From the NCBI GenBank assembly GCA_913045195.1, contig CAJWQR010000012.1, positions 1 to 34,858 on the forward strand: a DNA stretch of 34,858 bases, written 5' to 3'. Below, piece by piece: positions 22,231 through 31,172 of this stretch; positions within the stretch are counted from its first letter, which is position 1, and each line of letters starts with the position of its first letter. The notes beneath the pieces are model-generated. The model searched no databases. It was given only the letters and a program-made list of their open reading frames with translations, and was not told where the DNA came from. The DNA is from an uncultured Legionellales bacterium (GTDB lineage: Bacteria > Pseudomonadota > Gammaproteobacteria > Eutrophobiales > Eutrophobiaceae). Position numbers and translations under genes: made by a program.

Positions 22231-23082
22231 TCAATCATAGGTATGCGCTGTTGCATTGTCAATTAGTCGCGTTTTCCCAAGCCATACAGCAGCCAATACC
22301 ACAAGAATTTTGCCCTGTACTGGCCCCAATGTTTCGCTATCACAAATATTATAATATTCTATTTTAAATTCAGCTTCTTCCAAAAATAGTTTTGCCTCTC
22401 TTTCTAATTTCTCATAATCTTTGGCGCCATTTATGATTAAATTAACAGTTGTTTTTATGCACTCATACAACATTGGTGCTTTTTTCCTCTCAGACTCAGT
22501 TAAATAATTATTTCTTGAGCTCATCGCTAATCCGCTTGCTTCCCTTACAGTGGGCAAACTAATAATTTCTATTGGTAAAAAGTGATTCTTAACTAAACTA
22601 CGTATGATTAATAGCTGTTGATAATCTTTTTCGCCAAAAATAGCAATATCAGGTTGTACTATATTAAATAATTTAGAAACAATCGTTGCGACGCCCCTAA
22701 AGTGACCGGGGCGATGTTTCCCACAATAAATTGATTCTAATTCGGGAATAGAAACTTCAGTAGAGATTTTATTATTCATTGGATAAAGCTCGATAACATC
22801 TGGGATGAAAACTAAATTTACATTTAATTTAGAAATTAATTCAATATCAGAATCTAAAGTACGCGGATATTCATTAAAGTCTTCGCCTGCAACAAACTGA
22901 GTAGGGTTAACAAAAATACTAACAACAACGTAATCACTCTGCTTCTGTGCATTTTTGATTAAAGATAAATGTCCTTCATGTATATTCCCCATGGTTGGTA
23001 CAAGGGAAATTTTTTTTTTCAATTTACGCGTCTCTGTTAATTCGTCACGCAAATCGACAATCGTTTTAATTTTTTTAGTCAC
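22231..23082 (-). CDS. panC: Pantoate--beta-alanine ligase
   Basis: SLVPTMGNIHEGHLSLI, VSIFVNPTQF, FGEKDYQQLLIIR, GLAMSSRNNYL. Confidence 0.96.
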   Translation of the reverse strand: MTKKIKTIVDLRDELTETRKLKKKISLVPTMGNIHEGHLSLIKNAQKQSDYVVVSIFVNPTQFVAGEDFNEYPRTLDSDIELISKLNVNLVFIPDVIELYPMNNKISTEVSIPELESIYCGKHRPGHFRGVATIVSKLFNIVQPDIAIFGEKDYQQLLIIRSLVKNHFLPIEIISLPTVREASGLAMSSRNNYLTESERKKAPMLYECIKTTVNLIINGAKDYEKLEREAKLFLEEAEFKIEYYNICDSETLGPVQGKILVVLAAVWLGKTRLIDNATAHTYD

Positions 23083-23876
23083 TCGTAGGAATTAGATGGT
23101 GTAGGAAAAGAATTATTTTTTACTTGGTTTACATACTCTTCAATTGCATCAAAAATGGAATCATTGCCAGAAAGAAAATTTTTCGAAAATTTAGGTTGTT
23201 TAGGTGTAAGTCCGAGCATGTCATGCAAAACTAAAACTTGCCCATCACAATAAATGCCAGCGCCAATCCCAATAACAGGTATATCTAAAAGTTTAGTAAC
23301 GCTTGCTGCTGTTGATGATGGTACGCATTCGAGAACCAAGCAAGAAGCACCAGCCTCTTGCAGTGATAAGGCGTCTTTTTCTAGTTCTTTAGCAGCTTTG
23401 TTACTTACTGCCTGAACTCCAAACCCTCCAATCTGATGAATAGACTGAGGTGTTAAACCCAAATGGCCGCATACAGGTATGCCATGTTGCGTAATTAATC
23501 TGACTGTTTGCGATAATTCATCGCCGCCTTCAATTTTCACAACATGCGCCCCGCCTTCACTAACCAGTCTCGCAGCATTACCAAGCGCTTGTGCCGGAGT
23601 GGAATAACTCATGAACGGCATATCACTAACAATAATCGCACGTTGTGTTACACCGCTAACAAGTCGTGAATGGTAAATCATATCTGATATAGTAACCTTT
23701 AAAGTGTTATCGTCCCCCTGTAAAACCATACCCAATGAATCACCAACCAAAAGTAAATCAACTCCTGCTTTATCTTGTAATTTAGCAAAACATGCATCAT
23801 AAGAAGTTAAGCAAGCAATTTTTATGCCTTCTTCTTTCATTTCTTTCAGAGTATTAATTGTTATTTTCTGATTCAT
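23079..23876 (-). CDS. panB: 3-methyl-2-oxobutanoate hydroxymethyltransferase
   Basis: IACLTSYDACFAKLQDKAGVDLLLVGDSLGMVLQG, VVKIEGG, GHLGLTPQSIHQIGGFGVQ, IPVIGIGAG. Confidence 0.96.
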   Translation of the reverse strand: MNQKITINTLKEMKEEGIKIACLTSYDACFAKLQDKAGVDLLLVGDSLGMVLQGDDNTLKVTISDMIYHSRLVSGVTQRAIIVSDMPFMSYSTPAQALGNAARLVSEGGAHVVKIEGGDELSQTVRLITQHGIPVCGHLGLTPQSIHQIGGFGVQAVSNKAAKELEKDALSLQEAGASCLVLECVPSSTAASVTKLLDIPVIGIGAGIYCDGQVLVLHDMLGLTPKQPKFSKNFLSGNDSIFDAIEEYVNQVKNNSFPTPSNSYE

Positions 23877-24517
23877 AGCTCGACTGGATTAAAATAATGC
23901 CTCCCTGATGATAGGCTACCAATATGATCTAGTAACAATTTATAATTTTTTTCATCTTTAGAAAGATCAAAATCATCTGTATTAACAATTAATAAAGGCG
24001 ACATTGTATAACTATAAAAGAAATCTATATACGCATCTGATATTTTCTTAAGATAACTATAATTTATTGCTCGCTCATAATCATAACCTCGTTCCATTAT
24101 TCTTTGCATCAATGTTTCTGTTGGTGCTTGTAAATAAATAACAAGATCTGGTGCTTGAGCATCAATAGTTAATCGATCATATACTTGTTGATACAAGGTT
24201 AATTCATCGTTATCTAAATTTACGGATGCGAATAACTTATCTTTTTCAATTAGAAAATCTGATACCTGAATTGATCTAAACATGTCCTTTTGACGTAATG
24301 TTTCAATCTGCCTAGCACGTTGGAATAAAAAAAATAATTGTGTGGGTAGTGCAACTGTTTTTGGATCAGAATAAAATCTCGGTAAAAATGGATTCTCTGT
24401 CGCAAGTTCTAGCATTAATTCCGTATCAAATGACTTTGCTAATCGTTTAGCCAAAGTTGTTTTTCCAACGCCAATTGGGCCTTCAACAACAATATAATCT
24501 GGATGACGTTTACTCAT
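23873..24517 (-). CDS. Deoxynucleoside kinase family protein
   Basis: P-loop VVEGPIGVGKTTLAKRL, VSDFLIEKDKLFA, PDLVIYLQAPTETLMQRIMERGYDYE. Lies between folK and panB with overlapping ORFs. Confidence 0.88.
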   Translation of the reverse strand: MSKRHPDYIVVEGPIGVGKTTLAKRLAKSFDTELMLELATENPFLPRFYSDPKTVALPTQLFFLFQRARQIETLRQKDMFRSIQVSDFLIEKDKLFASVNLDNDELTLYQQVYDRLTIDAQAPDLVIYLQAPTETLMQRIMERGYDYERAINYSYLKKISDAYIDFFYSYTMSPLLIVNTDDFDLSKDEKNYKLLLDHIGSLSSGRHYFNPVEL

Positions 24518-24992
24518 ATAACAATTCTAAATCTTTTTGATTGTTAACTGCTAATAAATCACTTATCAGGCCTATCCCAGGTATTGAGCAATTAGAATCG
24601 ATCTCTGCTAAAGGAACAAGTACAAATGGACGTTTTTCAATCTCTGGGTGTGGAATCGTTAACTTTTTATCTTGTATTATTTTTTTGCCAAAAATTAAAA
24701 TATCTAAATCAAGTATTCTCGGGCCCCAATGTTCTTTGCGAATTCGCCCATGTTGATTTTCAATGTCCTGCATACAATCTAATAATTCAAGAGGCATAAA
24801 TTCTGTTTCTATTTTAATTACTGCATTTATATAGTCATTCTGGCCTTGGGGCCCTACAGGCTTACTCTTATATAAAGAAGATACCTTTAAAACCTGTATT
24901 TCTGGTATTTCTGAAATTGATTTAATAGCAGATTTGATTTGTTGCTTGGGTGACTGCATATTACTCCCCAAACCAATGTATGCAATGGTCAT
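24510..24992 (-). CDS. folK: 2-amino-4-hydroxy-6-hydroxymethyldihydropteridine diphosphokinase
   Basis: AYIGLGSNMQSPKQQI, SSLYKSKPVGPQGQNDYINAVI, WGPRILDLDILIFG, PHPEIEKRPFVLVPLAEI. Confidence 0.96.
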   Translation of the reverse strand: MTIAYIGLGSNMQSPKQQIKSAIKSISEIPEIQVLKVSSLYKSKPVGPQGQNDYINAVIKIETEFMPLELLDCMQDIENQHGRIRKEHWGPRILDLDILIFGKKIIQDKKLTIPHPEIEKRPFVLVPLAEIDSNCSIPGIGLISDLLAVNNQKDLELLYE

Positions 24993-26299
24993 AAATCTTT
25001 CTTTCTAGGATTACGCGAGCGTTGATATTTATTATTTCTATGTTGTCTTGATTTCTGTGCAAGAGGTTCATTTAATTGCTCTTTCGTCCAGTAATCAATT
25101 AAATTATCTAAACATTCTCCAGACTTAGCACGTAACAATAAAAAATCATAGGCAGCTCTAAATCTTGGATGCATTAAGACGCGGAATGTTCTTTTTTTAG
25201 TTTGTTTTAATCTTATTTGTAAGGTCCAAATATCACGAGCCATATGCGTAAATCGTCTAGGTATTGAAGTGCTTGAAATTTGCTTTGAAATAATTGCATC
25301 GCCTGCTAATTTTACAGCTTCCATTTCAGAAAGACTGTTCGACATATATTCGTTGGTCATTATTCTCATAGGACCCCATAACATAACTGCAAATAAAAAA
25401 CCTGGAGTTATGTGATCTCCTTCGTTTATTCTCTGATCTGTATTTTTTAAAGCATCTGTTATGAATTGATGTGAGTAATCTTGCTCAATTTGAACTAATA
25501 ATTGATCCATTTGAGGAAATAAATATTTAAATAAATTATATTTTCGTAAAGATATGAATGTTTCTAATGCATGTCCGCTCATAAATAATTTTAGTATTTC
25601 TTCGTACAAGCGAGCTGAAGGTATATTTTCTAATAAATTTGAACAATCCCCTATAGAACTTTCTGTTGTAGAATGAATACTTAAACCAAGCTTTGATGCA
25701 AACCTAATGGCTCTAAGCATGCGCACAGGATCTTCTACATATCGTGTTTTTGGTTCTCCAATTAATCTTAATTGACCGGTCTCAAGATCCTTAATACCCC
25801 CAACATAATCAACAACAGAAAAATCTTCAATGTTGTAAAACAAAGCATTGATTGTAAAATCTCGACGCCAAACATCATCATCTATATCGCCATACACATT
25901 ATCACGAATTATTCTGCCGTCCTTTGCATGGCTTTCGCTTTTATCAGATATATGATGTGTCGCACGAAAGGTTGATACTTCTATTATTTCTTTCCCAAAC
26001 TGAATGTGTGCCAATCTAAAACGCCTGCCAATTAAACGACAGTTACGAAATAATTCTCTAATCTGTTCTGGTTTAGCGTCGGTAACAACATCAAAATCTT
26101 TAGGCTTTCTTCCTAGTAAAATATCTCGTACAGCGCCACCTACAAGATAAGCTTTATACTTTGCATTCTTTAGGCGATACAGAACTTTCAAAGCACTATC
26201 GCTTATCTGCATGCGTGATATTATGTGCTGACTACGAGGTATAACTGTTGGAGTTATTTTTAACCTACTGATCTTTTTAGATTTTTCTGTGTCTATCAT
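24989..26299 (-). CDS. pcnB: Poly(A) polymerase I / tRNA nucleotidyltransferase family
   Basis: AYLVGGAVRDILLGRKPKDFDVVTDA, RDFTINALFYNI, DPVRMLRAIRFASKLGLSI, strongly basic C-terminus. Confidence 0.95.
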   Translation of the reverse strand: MIDTEKSKKISRLKITPTVIPRSQHIISRMQISDSALKVLYRLKNAKYKAYLVGGAVRDILLGRKPKDFDVVTDAKPEQIRELFRNCRLIGRRFRLAHIQFGKEIIEVSTFRATHHISDKSESHAKDGRIIRDNVYGDIDDDVWRRDFTINALFYNIEDFSVVDYVGGIKDLETGQLRLIGEPKTRYVEDPVRMLRAIRFASKLGLSIHSTTESSIGDCSNLLENIPSARLYEEILKLFMSGHALETFISLRKYNLFKYLFPQMDQLLVQIEQDYSHQFITDALKNTDQRINEGDHITPGFLFAVMLWGPMRIMTNEYMSNSLSEMEAVKLAGDAIISKQISSTSIPRRFTHMARDIWTLQIRLKQTKKRTFRVLMHPRFRAAYDFLLLRAKSGECLDNLIDYWTKEQLNEPLAQKSRQHRNNKYQRSRNPRKKDL

Positions 26300-26349
26300 T
26301 AATAAAGTAATATTTTATCTATAAACAAGAGAATCCTATTATAACAAAA

Positions 26350-26790
26350 TTGATAAATCCAAATAAATCGGGCGGGGATATTCAAAACTCCTGCTCATTT
26401 TTACGTCGTTTGGGAGCAATAATTTATGACACTATACTCCTAGGCTCAGTTTTTTTCTTTGCTACATTCTGCCTAATACCATTTCTTGGTGGTCAAGCAA
26501 TTGAAAGCAATAATCTTGCTTATAAGATATATCTATTAATTCTTGCTTACTTATATTTTGTTTGGCAATGGAATTTTGGTGGGAAAACTCTTGGTATGCG
26601 TAGCTGGCATATAAAAATAGTAAATGAATCTGGAATAAAACCTAATTTGCGACAAGCTACAAAAAGATATCTGGCATCAATTCTATCGATCATTTTATTG
26701 GGTACCGGTTTCTTATGGGCAATATTTGATCATAAGAGAAATACACTGCATGATTATCTTTCTAAAACAAAACTAATCGTGGAAAAATAA
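26350..26790 (+). CDS. RDD family membrane protein
   Basis: LRRLGAIIYDTILLGSVFFFATF...NFGGKTLGMRSWHIKIV...DHKRNTLHDYLSKTKLI. TTG start assumed. Confidence 0.85.
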   Translation: MINPNKSGGDIQNSCSFLRRLGAIIYDTILLGSVFFFATFCLIPFLGGQAIESNNLAYKIYLLILAYLYFVWQWNFGGKTLGMRSWHIKIVNESGIKPNLRQATKRYLASILSIILLGTGFLWAIFDHKRNTLHDYLSKTKLIVEK

Positions 26791-26799
26791 TAAGTGTGA

Positions 26800-27861
26800 C
26801 TAATAATCTCTGCTGAGACTATAGTTAATATATAAAAAAACTAATATGCTCGGGAAAGCAACACTAATGAATATAGGAATGTTATAAACAATACCAAGAT
26901 GTCTTGTCACTTGATTTGCTAAATGAAAAGTAATGCCAAGCAAAACCCCCATAAAAACACGCTGCCCCAATCCAGTGGGTTTGGCATCACATTTCACAAT
27001 ACAAATAGCCAAAAGCATCATTATCAGGATCATCAGTGGGTTTAATAATTTCAACCATAATGCTTGCATATAAATTCTATTATCCTGATTATTTAATTTG
27101 AGATGCTTAATATAATTAACCAAGCCATACAAGGATAAATAACGAGGTTTAATAGTAACTAAATTAATTACTTCTGGATTTAATAAAGCTTCCCATTCGG
27201 CATTTTCATAACTATGGTTTATTATCTCGTCTCTTGAAATTTCAGTTTTTAAAATATTATGTAATAACCATTTGCCATTATCATATTTGGCGCTTTCTGC
27301 ATGAATAGTGACTCTTAACTGACGATTTTTATCAAACTCATAAATATGTATTTCTTCAAGTTTTTCATTTGACAGAATCTTCCTGATATTAATATAACTA
27401 TCGCCATCACGTGACCAAAAACCATGTTTACTTTTCATTGTTATCTGTTCTGTTAAAGCGACTGAACGTTTTTGTTGAGCAGCTTGCTCAGTTATTGGCG
27501 CTATAACTTCGCCAATTAAAATACTTATTATGATAAATATTAAACCCGTTTTAATTAGAGAATAAGCGAGTTGCATCTTTGATAGGCCGGATATTCTAAA
27601 TATCATTAATTCATTGTTATTAGCTAATATACCAAGACCTGCCATACAACCAATAACCGTGGCAATAGGGAATAACTCGTAAATCAATCTGGGAATTGTT
27701 AATAAAACATACTCTATAGCTTGGAAAACACCATAATTACCACGTCCCGTATCATCAAGCTGATCGACTAAAGAGAAGAAAGAGAAAATTGCAGTCAAAA
27801 CAATTAACGCCAATAAACTCGACGCTATTATGTTTTTACCTATATACCGATCGTGTATCAT
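26800..27861 (-). CDS. lptG: LPS export ABC transporter permease LptG
   Basis: YjgP/YjgQ family: YIGKNIIASSLLALIVLTAIFSFFSLVDQLDDTGRGNYG, ANNNELMIFRISGLSKMQLA. Downstream of lptF. Confidence 0.93.
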   Translation of the reverse strand: MIHDRYIGKNIIASSLLALIVLTAIFSFFSLVDQLDDTGRGNYGVFQAIEYVLLTIPRLIYELFPIATVIGCMAGLGILANNNELMIFRISGLSKMQLAYSLIKTGLIFIIISILIGEVIAPITEQAAQQKRSVALTEQITMKSKHGFWSRDGDSYINIRKILSNEKLEEIHIYEFDKNRQLRVTIHAESAKYDNGKWLLHNILKTEISRDEIINHSYENAEWEALLNPEVINLVTIKPRYLSLYGLVNYIKHLKLNNQDNRIYMQALWLKLLNPLMILIMMLLAICIVKCDAKPTGLGQRVFMGVLLGITFHLANQVTRHLGIVYNIPIFISVAFPSILVFLYINYSLSRDY

Positions 27862-27877
27862 CTGTTCAATAAAAAAA

Positions 27878-28954
27878 TTATCGTTTATTTTTCTCGAATT
27901 GAATCTGCGGCATGTAATATAAAAGAAATAATATCAATATAAATATTATATGTACCCACCACAAACCTATAAATTCTGAAATAATTTCTCTTCTTAATAA
28001 TGTTTGTGCAATACCAAGCAAATTACTATAAATAAGGTAAACTGAAATACCAATAATAAATGGTGTATATCGTTTTTCAGTAGAGCTTGATTGTACAAGT
28101 AGTACAGAAAATAGTGATAGACATAGACATATAATAATTAATGAAATCCGCCATTGAAATTCTGCTTCATATGTCATGTTATCTGAACCGATTATCTCAG
28201 CAGTTGTTAACGCAGCTGTTTTTACGCCTTCGTCTTTCCTTTCCCCATTTTCAATTAAGATCGCATATTTTTCATATTCGGTGATCTCATAATCCAATAG
28301 ACCTGGCTCGCCCACATATCTTCGGCCATCACTGAATATAATATATCTATTACCAGAATTTCGATCGAACTGAAAATGCGCATGATTAGAGGCTAGTACG
28401 CCTAAGTTTTCTTCTTGTCTAACTTGTAAGAAGACATCTTCCATTACAGATTTTTCTGGAAAAAAGTTTTGTACGTATACAACACGATCGCCTTGACTAA
28501 ATTCTTTAAACTGACCGGGTCTAATACCAGAAATATCAGACTCTTCTTTTGCTCTTTCTTTTAGGCTGTGAATATTTCTTTCTGCCCAAGGAGCAGCATA
28601 CAAAGTTATTAATGCAACAAATAAACAAAAAACAACTGTGAATTGAGTAACAATTTTCATCTGGAAAACTTTGCTTGCGCCAACTCCTTCTAAAATTATA
28701 AGTTCTCGGTCATTTGCCATACGAGTGAAGACCAATAAAGTTGCCATAAGAATTGAAACGGGAAAGATGTTCGGTAATGACGCTAATATTTTATACCCAA
28801 GTATCACGAATACCATGTCGGCTGGAAGATTTCCCTCCGCAGCATCTGATAGGAAGCCGACAAACTTATTACTTGCGAAAATCAAGATAAGCAAACCTAT
28901 TGTCCATACTAATTTTTGTAGTATTTCTTTATGTATATAATGCTTAATAATCAA
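27878..28954 (-). CDS. lptF: LPS export ABC transporter permease LptF
   Basis: YjgP/YjgQ family: LASLPNIFPVSILMATLLVFTRMANDRELIILEGVGASK, FSQGDRVVYVQNF. Divergent from pepA, as in many gammaproteobacteria. Confidence 0.93.
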   Translation of the reverse strand: MIIKHYIHKEILQKLVWTIGLLILIFASNKFVGFLSDAAEGNLPADMVFVILGYKILASLPNIFPVSILMATLLVFTRMANDRELIILEGVGASKVFQMKIVTQFTVVFCLFVALITLYAAPWAERNIHSLKERAKEESDISGIRPGQFKEFSQGDRVVYVQNFFPEKSVMEDVFLQVRQEENLGVLASNHAHFQFDRNSGNRYIIFSDGRRYVGEPGLLDYEITEYEKYAILIENGERKDEGVKTAALTTAEIIGSDNMTYEAEFQWRISLIIICLCLSLFSVLLVQSSSTEKRYTPFIIGISVYLIYSNLLGIAQTLLRREIISEFIGLWWVHIIFILILFLLYYMPQIQFEKNKR

Positions 28955-29042
28955 ATTTATAACCTGTTTTTGTAAATGTTGCTTTGCTTAGTCATAGATA
29001 AATGAATAAACTTAGTAAAATAAATGTTTTCGTTGATTTTTA

Positions 29043-29064
29043 TTCTATTTTTAACAAAATAGAA
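29043..29064. repeat. 9-bp inverted repeat in the divergent lptF-pepA intergenic region
   Basis: TTCTATTTT TAAC AAAATAGAA, read directly. Confidence 0.75.
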
Positions 29065-29178
29065 CTGAATTATGACATTAATAGTGTTCAAATACAGAAT
29101 AAATGATTGCAATAGCTATATATAATTCTTCATAACTAACAATAACTTAGTTAATATAATTTAATTTTTGGAGCCTTT

Positions 29179-30669
29179 ATGGATTTTAATATAAAAAGTG
29201 GAAGTCCAGAAAAACAACGTTCTGCTTGTGTTATTGTTGGTATATTCTCATCAAGACTTCTTTCTCACCCCGCAAAAGCCATTGATAAAGCCAGTAAACA
29301 ATATCTTTCAACTGTAATTAGGCGTGGTGATATGGATGGGGATAAAGGACAGTATTTGCTGTTACATAATGTTCCTGGCGTCATAGCCGATCGCGTTCTA
29401 TTGATTGGTTGCGGGAAAGAAAGAGAGGTGAATGATAGGAATTACCGTGAAATTATAGGAAATAGTATTTCTGCTTTAAATAAAACTGGGGCGCTTGAAG
29501 GAATAAATTATTTAAGTGAATTAAATATAAAAGGCAGAGACCTCAATTGGAGAATAAAACAAGCTGTTGAGATTGTTGAGCATACCTTATACCAGTTTAA
29601 TGAATTAAAAAGTAAAAATAAAAAACCTAGACGCCCATTACGTAAAATTACATTTACAGTACCAACAAGACGAGAACTATCCAAATGTGAAACTGCAATA
29701 AAATATGCGTGTGCTATAGCAAATGGTGTAAAACTTGCCCGTGATCTTGCAAATTATCCCTCAAACATATGCACGCCAAGTTACTTGGCAAAACAAGCTA
29801 TTAAATTGGGTAAAAATCAAAATTCGCTTAACATTAATGTTTTAGAAGAAACAGATATGGAAAAACTTGGAATGGGTTCTTTATTATCTGTATCACAAGG
29901 TTCTTCTACGCCAGCTAAATTAATAACACTGGAATATAAAGCTTCAAAAAAATCACAAAAACCAATTGTCATTATTGGGAAAGGTGTAACATTCGATACT
30001 GGGGGTATATCAATTAAACCTTCACAGGCAATGGATGAAATGAAATATGATATGTGTGGTGCAGCCTCAGTTATGGGAACTATTTCTGCTGTCGCTGAAC
30101 TAGGTCTTCCAGTAAATATTGTAGGAATAATACCTGCAACGGAAAATATGCCAAGTGGGGAAGCAACCAAACCAGGGGATATTTTTACAAGCATGTCTGG
30201 ACAAACAGTCGAAGTTCTAAATACTGATGCTGAAGGTCGTCTAATTCTCTGTGATGCCATTACATACAGCAAAAAATATAATCCCGAAGTCGTTATTGAT
30301 ATCGCAACACTTACGGGAGCATGTGTTGTTGCTCTTGGCAAACACGCAACAGGTTTATTAAGTAACCACAATCCTCTGGCAAGAGAATTGATAAACGCTG
30401 GTGAAGAATCTGGTGATCGCGCTTGGCAATTACCTTTATGGGATGAGTACCAACAACAATTAAATAGCCCATTTGCTGATATAGCAAACATTGGTGGGAG
30501 AGATGCGGGGACTATAACCGCCGCCTGTTTCCTTTCGCGGTTTGCTGAAAAACTTCAATGGGCGCACCTAGATATTGCTGGAACAGCGTGGCTATCTGGA
30601 AATAAAAAAGGCGCGACAGGGCGCCCTGTTTCCTTGTTAATGCAATATATTCTTAACAAAATAAAATAA
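29179..30669 (+). CDS. pepA: Leucyl aminopeptidase (M17)
   Basis: IGKGVTFDTGGISIKPSQAMDEMKYDMCGAASV and NTDAEGRLILCDAI. GGAG Shine-Dalgarno upstream of the ATG. Confidence 0.97.
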   Translation: MDFNIKSGSPEKQRSACVIVGIFSSRLLSHPAKAIDKASKQYLSTVIRRGDMDGDKGQYLLLHNVPGVIADRVLLIGCGKEREVNDRNYREIIGNSISALNKTGALEGINYLSELNIKGRDLNWRIKQAVEIVEHTLYQFNELKSKNKKPRRPLRKITFTVPTRRELSKCETAIKYACAIANGVKLARDLANYPSNICTPSYLAKQAIKLGKNQNSLNINVLEETDMEKLGMGSLLSVSQGSSTPAKLITLEYKASKKSQKPIVIIGKGVTFDTGGISIKPSQAMDEMKYDMCGAASVMGTISAVAELGLPVNIVGIIPATENMPSGEATKPGDIFTSMSGQTVEVLNTDAEGRLILCDAITYSKKYNPEVVIDIATLTGACVVALGKHATGLLSNHNPLARELINAGEESGDRAWQLPLWDEYQQQLNSPFADIANIGGRDAGTITAACFLSRFAEKLQWAHLDIAGTAWLSGNKKGATGRPVSLLMQYILNKIK

Positions 30670-30687
30670 TCCTTGGTTTCTTAAAAA

Positions 30688-31137
30688 ATGCCGCGAGTTG
30701 ATTTTTACCTATTATCGGACGAATCGGGTATGCATAAATTTGCATGCATCATGGCTTCAAAAGCTTGGTCTGCCGGTAATCATGTTTATATGCACGCCGA
30801 AACAGAAGATGCCGCCAAAAAATTGGATGATCTATTATGGACGTTTCGTGATATTAGTTTTGTCCCCCATGAAATATATAATGAAACAGAAAATAACGAA
30901 GCACCTATTACAATAGGATTCGGCAATCATTTTCCAAGCCATTCCCAAGTTATGATCAACCTTGATTACAAAATACCTAAATTTTCAGATAAATTTAGTC
31001 GCATTATTGAAATTGTTGAAAATAATGAAAAGAAGAAAGAAATTGCAAGACAACGATATCGACAATATAAAGAAAGCGAATATGAATTACATAATCATAA
31101 TATTGCTAATCTAAAAGAAATTTATCAAACCAAATGA
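30688..31137 (+). CDS. holC: DNA polymerase III chi subunit
   Basis: RVDFYLLSDESGMHKFACIMASKAWSAGNHVYMHAETEDAAKKLDDLLWTFRDISFVPH. Lies between pepA and valS, the canonical location. Confidence 0.92.
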   Translation: MPRVDFYLLSDESGMHKFACIMASKAWSAGNHVYMHAETEDAAKKLDDLLWTFRDISFVPHEIYNETENNEAPITIGFGNHFPSHSQVMINLDYKIPKFSDKFSRIIEIVENNEKKKEIARQRYRQYKESEYELHNHNIANLKEIYQTK

Positions 31138-31172
31138 GTTATATCTCCCAATAAATATATTATTATTTCATC

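Noticed and set aside
29817-30491. 224-aa antisense ORF opposite pepA
   Set aside because: Mirror-frame artefact over a strongly conserved M17 peptidase. The translation has no recognisable domain.
30616-30629. 14-bp perfect palindrome ACAGGGCGCCCTGT near the pepA 3' end
   Set aside because: Inside coding sequence for the conserved GATGRPV region and not followed by a U-run; most likely coincidental.
30698-30916. 72-aa ORF in an alternative frame within holC
   Set aside because: Same strand but out of frame with a clear HolC; no independent support.
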